A stretch of DNA of 64,000 bases, from positions 186,001-250,000 of the forward strand of contig NEEC01000027.1 in NCBI GenBank assembly GCA_002189035.1. The letters are read 5' to 3'. Position 1 is the stretch's first letter; every line of letters starts with the position of its first letter. The position numbers and the translations under genes are program-made. Positions 59,478 to 64,000 of this stretch are shown here, in pieces. The DNA comes from Utricularia gibba (Eukaryota; Streptophyta; Magnoliopsida; Lamiales; Lentibulariaceae). The notes below the pieces were generated by a model, which saw nothing but the letters and a program-made list of their open reading frames with translations, did not search any database and was not told the DNA's origin.

Positions 59478-62400
59478 TCATTGAAGTTTCCTGGGCAAGT
59501 TATAGGTCTTCCTAAGAAAGTTTGAAGCAGCTTCGTCATTCCTGTGACACAAAACTCTCAGCAAAGTGTTAGGATCAGATGAGCTCCATTGCCCCGAGGT
59601 TGGAGGCAAAGGAAGTCGAGGTTTAGAGGAGGAGCCATTTGTTCCAGAATTCATTCGTTTGTATAACTCGATGAGTCTCTCAGTGTCTGTTCGAAAGAAT
59701 GGAAGAATGTCTCTCGCTGTTGTTGAGAACTTATCAATAACATCATCCGGTAATCCATCACCATTTGCCCAGAAAAGATCCTTCAAGGACTTGAAATCCG
59801 CCTCTATCACCTGTGAATCCTGCAACGAAAAGGCTCGTCCAGGACCACCAGCAAGCAAAACTACCAAAAACCCATCGAATGACGCTCTCATTAGATCTGC
59901 AATGATCCGACTGCGAACTCTTTCATTAACAATATCTGCAACAATAGTCAGATGATGCTCAAGTTCTTGAAGAACAGGCTCGATCCGATGAGATGAAGGG
60001 TCATCAACATAGAGAGAATTCAGCAAAAGATGGTTCATGTCACAGAATATAACTTTATACGCAAGCCCTTCTGATAACTGCTGGACAGCTTCAATGCAAG
60101 CAGCTGGTGCGAGCTCAAACCTTTTCCCTAAACCATTTGAAAAGTCTTCTAAATGTGCAGATTCTGAGTTCCTCAATAGCGTAAGGATTCTTTTCTCAAT
60201 GACGTCCATTTCTGTCCGTATCTTGTGCAAAGAATTTATACGTACACACAATTGAAGCAGACTCACGGGGGCATTTCCATTGACGGTAGCAACCTGACGA
60301 TTCCTCTTCTGGGAAGTTGACACTGGTTTTTCTTTCTTCTTCCACTGAAACGTTGACCCAACAGTGCATCTGGTTAACATGGGCAGTTGTGGAAAATACG
60401 TTGTCCTTGATCCTGCATAAGTTCAACGACTGCTAAGTTCAACAACATTCACGTAATGAACTTCACTTCATCAAATGAGTATTACCACAGCCAGATTTAG
60501 CTTTAACTGCATAATGCTGGAGACATTTATCAAGACCGGTAACTATGTCAGGAAGGAGTGCAGGATGCATTGGTATTGGCAAACCAAAGAATGCATCCAA
60601 GGTCTCGTCAACTATTCTCAAAATCTCTATAGCTGAAGTGCCACAAGCCTCTTTATTAGTTCGTGGATTCCAGAGCTGTAAACAAAGAATAAAGTAGAGA
60701 ATTAGATAAATTACAATATTAATGTTAGTACATAACAACCAAATAAAAATAAACATATTTGAAAGATTTGACAAGGCTCAAGATTCAAGTGGAAAATAAC
60801 AGAACCAAAAACTTGTCCCCTGAACAGCCTAGCATTAGCTGTTAGCAGTGAAAAGGTACCTCCTGTTGGAGGTTTCTTTCGATCCATTCCCTTAGCCTGC
60901 CTATTCTGGTCTTAATCCATGCCTTCACCAATTTCGCCATTGCCCCTTCAGCTTCATAGGGTGGCATCTCACGGATAATTGCCTTCCCACCATCATCACT
61001 ATCTACTGATTCTTCAACAGCGATTTGGACAAGATCTTTTTCTAATTTATCCGCAGCTCTTAATATTTGAACAGCATCTGGTGTCAGTTCCGTGATGCCT
61101 GAAATGAATTGCTTTAGTTCATTCCCATAGCAAGCATGCAAAGTCGCAACTGCAATGCCTGCAGCAAGAGGGTGCCATCTCTTCAAGACAGGACTAAACA
61201 TGCGTTTTTCCTTCATTGCAAGCTCACTAACATCCTTGGATAAGATAGCAAGGACAGGTAGGGGATTTGGTTGGTCTCTTGATGATCTTCGGCTTGAATC
61301 AGCGGTTTCCATTCTCTGCAGGCCAAAAATGTAACATCTTTAAAAGTAAAACTGGTGCCCGCCATGCTCAAAAGGAGACAACAGGAATAAGCCATTACAC
61401 TGTATATCTCAAAAAAGGCCTAAAAAATCGCATGGGTTTGTGTCAACACATGCCAGTTAAACAAGGTCTCGCACAAAATATTGGAACTCTGATAAATGGA
61501 AAAACATGTAGCAATAATTCAACTTGCCTGGGCAAATGCAGTACGCAGTGATGATCTGATGTATGTATCAATCCGGCTAAGCACCACATCAACTTCATTT
61601 TTTCTTCTCCGACGATACTCATTTGATATGTCTTCAACCAAGATCTTAGCAGATGATACAGCTATAGAAACAATGCTTTGCAAAGAATCAATGTTCTGAT
61701 TGTCAAATGTCTCATGATAAGCAAGCAACCTCTTTTCAGCCCAACCCAATATGGCAGTCAAGGTGGAATTCAATACTTTAGGATACATGGAATCTTTAGT
61801 CATTGTCGCATCTTTGGCCACTTCAGGGAGTTGTTTGTCGGCTGCAAATAATAGATCACTCTCAGTTTGACCAGAAGCAACATATCGGTTGAACAAAACC
61901 CATGTAAAACACAGATTGTGCAGCATCTGATTTATTCCGAGAGTTCCCCACGTTTTTTTTATGAGTTCCATGAGCTCGTCAACCTCCTCCACAATGGATG
62001 TCTCATCATTAATATCAAAACACGCTTCTAGAAGCATTTCATAGAGACGAAGATTTAATGGTGAACCATCTGCCCAGTGGTAGCATTCAAAAACAGCCCC
62101 CTCAGATGACCTGTTTGCAAGTGCCAATACTGTCGTACGAAGAACTTGCATTGATTCATTATTTCTTTCAGTTTCAATGGGGCGATCTAAGGCGGCATTA
62201 ATGATATGGCCCAAACGTTGGGCTGCAGCATTACCCCTCTCCACAGGCACGTGGGGGTGCAAAAGCATGCCAGCTTCCAGCATTCGAAGGTTTCTCTTCT
62301 GCCACGCATTATACTCTTCTGGATCAGTAAAATCTGAAGATTTGAACTGTTGTAAAAGCTCCAGAGGAAGAATGATTGATTCTGATACTCTTCCCACCTA

Positions 62401-63562
62401 AATAAGAAAGAGTAAATCTGTAACCAGAAAAAGATACTGAGCATCATCATGTACAATTTCTACTTAAAAATACCATATACTGGGATTAAACACACCTATG
62501 AACAAGATGAATGCACACAGGAAATTCATTTGCTCAAGGAGGAACAAATGAGTGTTCTTAGTTTATCATATTTAGAAAAGAAGAGTAGACATAAACAAGC
62601 TTCAAATGGCTCAATTGTGACGTTCCCAGCCTCGAACACAGTGGCACACAAGAAAAATAACGCATCCTGAAAGACTCATTGATGTAAATGATCCTCCCAG
62701 GAAGGAAATTTATAAACGAAAATCGTGGAAAAAGGAAAAAAAAGAAATCTTAAGAAAACCACCCGCTCTCAAAATCATAAATTTAGATGCACCAGTATCC
62801 CCTCAGATTATGACACGTTACGCAAATTCCAGGTCTTAATTTAAGAACAAGGTGTCAATGATGAAGCGATAACCAGTATTATCAGTTTCAATTCATAAAT
62901 CTGAACATTTCTTTTACGCATTTTTCACTGCAAAAGAACCATCCTTTTTCTTTCTCGCCAACCTGGGTAGCAGAGATTCTCAACAAGCCCCTTCGAATTC
63001 TTAAATCTTCAGCCTCAGAAATCCCCATATGCATTCTCATCAGCTCACTGACACTAATCGGCTTCTTCACCTTCCCCGTCAATGAAGAATTACTCAAATC
63101 CATGCTCCGCCTGGAACTGCTGGATCTCATCCCAAGCGCTTTCTTCATCTTAGATGCTGCTGTAGAAGTCAGCGAACGCTGCAAACTCACTGGAGAATTG
63201 CCGTTGGCGGAAGCAGCACTGGCTGGCGAATTACCATGATCGCCGCTAGAAATGTAGTGCAGGGGCCTAGAGGAAGATGAGCGGTTCGCGGAGAGGAAGA
63301 TCTCGTAAGCGGAGGCTCGAAGATCTGAATCGGAAAGCGTCGGCGTTAGGTCACCAAACGGAGACGGCAGCGGCGACAGCGATGCGGTGGAGACAGCAGG
63401 ATTGAAACGAGAAGTTGCCGATGATGCGGACACTGAGGACGCCGCCGGCCCCGCCCCAAAGGAGGCAGATGAAAAGGAATCTCGCCGGGAATGCCCCAGC
63501 CCCAGCGTTTGATCACGGAAGAGAGACGCCATCGTAGCTGTGCCGGTACCGCTGTCGCTCAA
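59478..63562 (-). CDS. DUF810 / unc-13 homolog family protein, copy 2
   Basis: Five exons: 63562-62963, 62397-61528, 61315-60860, 60675-60486 and 60412-59478, giving 1016 residues (1006 if the second ATG at 63532, MASLFRDQTLGLG, is used; that start is the one conserved in relatives). The Ser-rich N-terminus leads into TLSDSDLRASAYEIFLSANR, IILPLELLQQFKSSDF, SPVLKRWHPLAAGIAVATLH, ELTPDAVQILRAADKLEKDL and DLMRASFDGFLVVLLAGGPG. It differs from copy 1 by a fuller N-terminus. The second intron (61527-61316) starts GCAAGT, a GC-AG intron at the same place as in copy 1. Exons 3 (456) and 4 (190) are the same length in both. A Munc13-like membrane-tethering role is inferred from PATROL1. Confidence 0.95.
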
Positions 63563-64000
63563 GTGTGATAGAGCAAAACGAGAAAAAAAAAAAAAGAAAG
63601 TAAATGTTAATCATAGCCCATTATTTATAGATTCTTCTATCATTTTATTCATATATTTTAATACATCATTAGCAAATTTACCCAACCAAAATGAAAAGGG
63701 CGTGCCGGCCATCAGCTAGTGGACCAGCATGCACGTATGGGTGGGGCCCACAGCCTCAATCGTGACGTGATTCACTAATACATCCCCAGCCAACCTTCCA
63801 CATCATTTTTATTTCTGACAAATATTACCTCTTTTAATCACAATTAATACGATTAAAACAGAATCCGCGCTTATGCAACTTATTAAAAATAAGAAATGCA
63901 CATAAAAATTTTAATATTTAATGAGAAAAAATAAAAACTATTTCAGATATAAGATTAACTTTAGAAAACGATGATTTTTTGGTGCAGGTGATCGTCAGTC
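63563..64000. other. upstream region of DUF810 copy 2
   Basis: AT-rich promoter region with an A-run near 63582-63594 and an ACGT-core word TGACGTGA at 63763-63770. No gene is seen before the window edge. Confidence 0.45.

Overview
This is nuclear DNA from a flowering plant. The evidence is multi-exon genes with short GT-AG introns (mostly 70-550 bases), plant-only families (MCTP/FTIP, group A PP2C, IQD, NHL, lectin receptor kinase, MUT9-like kinase, DUF1677, DUF810) and a MIR156 hairpin. The base composition does not look grass-like. I cannot name the species, and I see no intact transposon.

Layout. At 0.9-7.6 kb an intronless MCTP/FTIP gene (-) lies head to head with a DUF810 (Munc13-like) gene (+). 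At 8.5-18.3 kb there are NSUN5 rRNA methyltransferase (-), a twin-CX9C Mdm35/TRIAP1-like protein (-), a group A PP2C (-) and RanBP1 (+). At 18.3-21.7 kb is a gene-poor stretch with a strong MIR156 precursor on the minus strand and a decayed relative beside it. At 21.7-49.7 kb there are NIPA9-like Mg2+ transporter (+), an IQD calmodulin-binding gene (+), an NHL/LEA_2 membrane protein (+), a KEA4/5/6 K+/H+ antiporter (+), an L-type lectin receptor kinase (+), the mitochondrial complex I subunit NDUFS7 (-) and a 22-exon glycine-rich membrane protein (+). At 51.4-63.6 kb there are a histidine phosphotransfer protein (-), a MUT9-like/CK1-type kinase (+), a DUF1677 gene (+) and a second DUF810 gene (-) with the same intron plan as the first.

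For each spliced gene I placed exon junctions by reading splice sites and protein continuity. The summed coding length is a multiple of three for every gene except IQD and KEA. Those two carry three one-base deficits, each in a short homopolymer run. They are either consensus errors in the assembly or real frameshifts.

The most interesting features are the MIR156 precursor (mature miRNA on the 5' arm of the minus strand) next to the NIPA9-like gene, its degenerate neighbour, a GC-AG intron kept at the same position in both DUF810 paralogues, a further GC-AG intron in the MUT9-like kinase, and two blocks whose gene order, from memory, resembles Arabidopsis At5g117-119 and At2g257-258. The genes are independent transcription units, not a pathway or operon. 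No gene-encoded system of a wholly new kind is evident.
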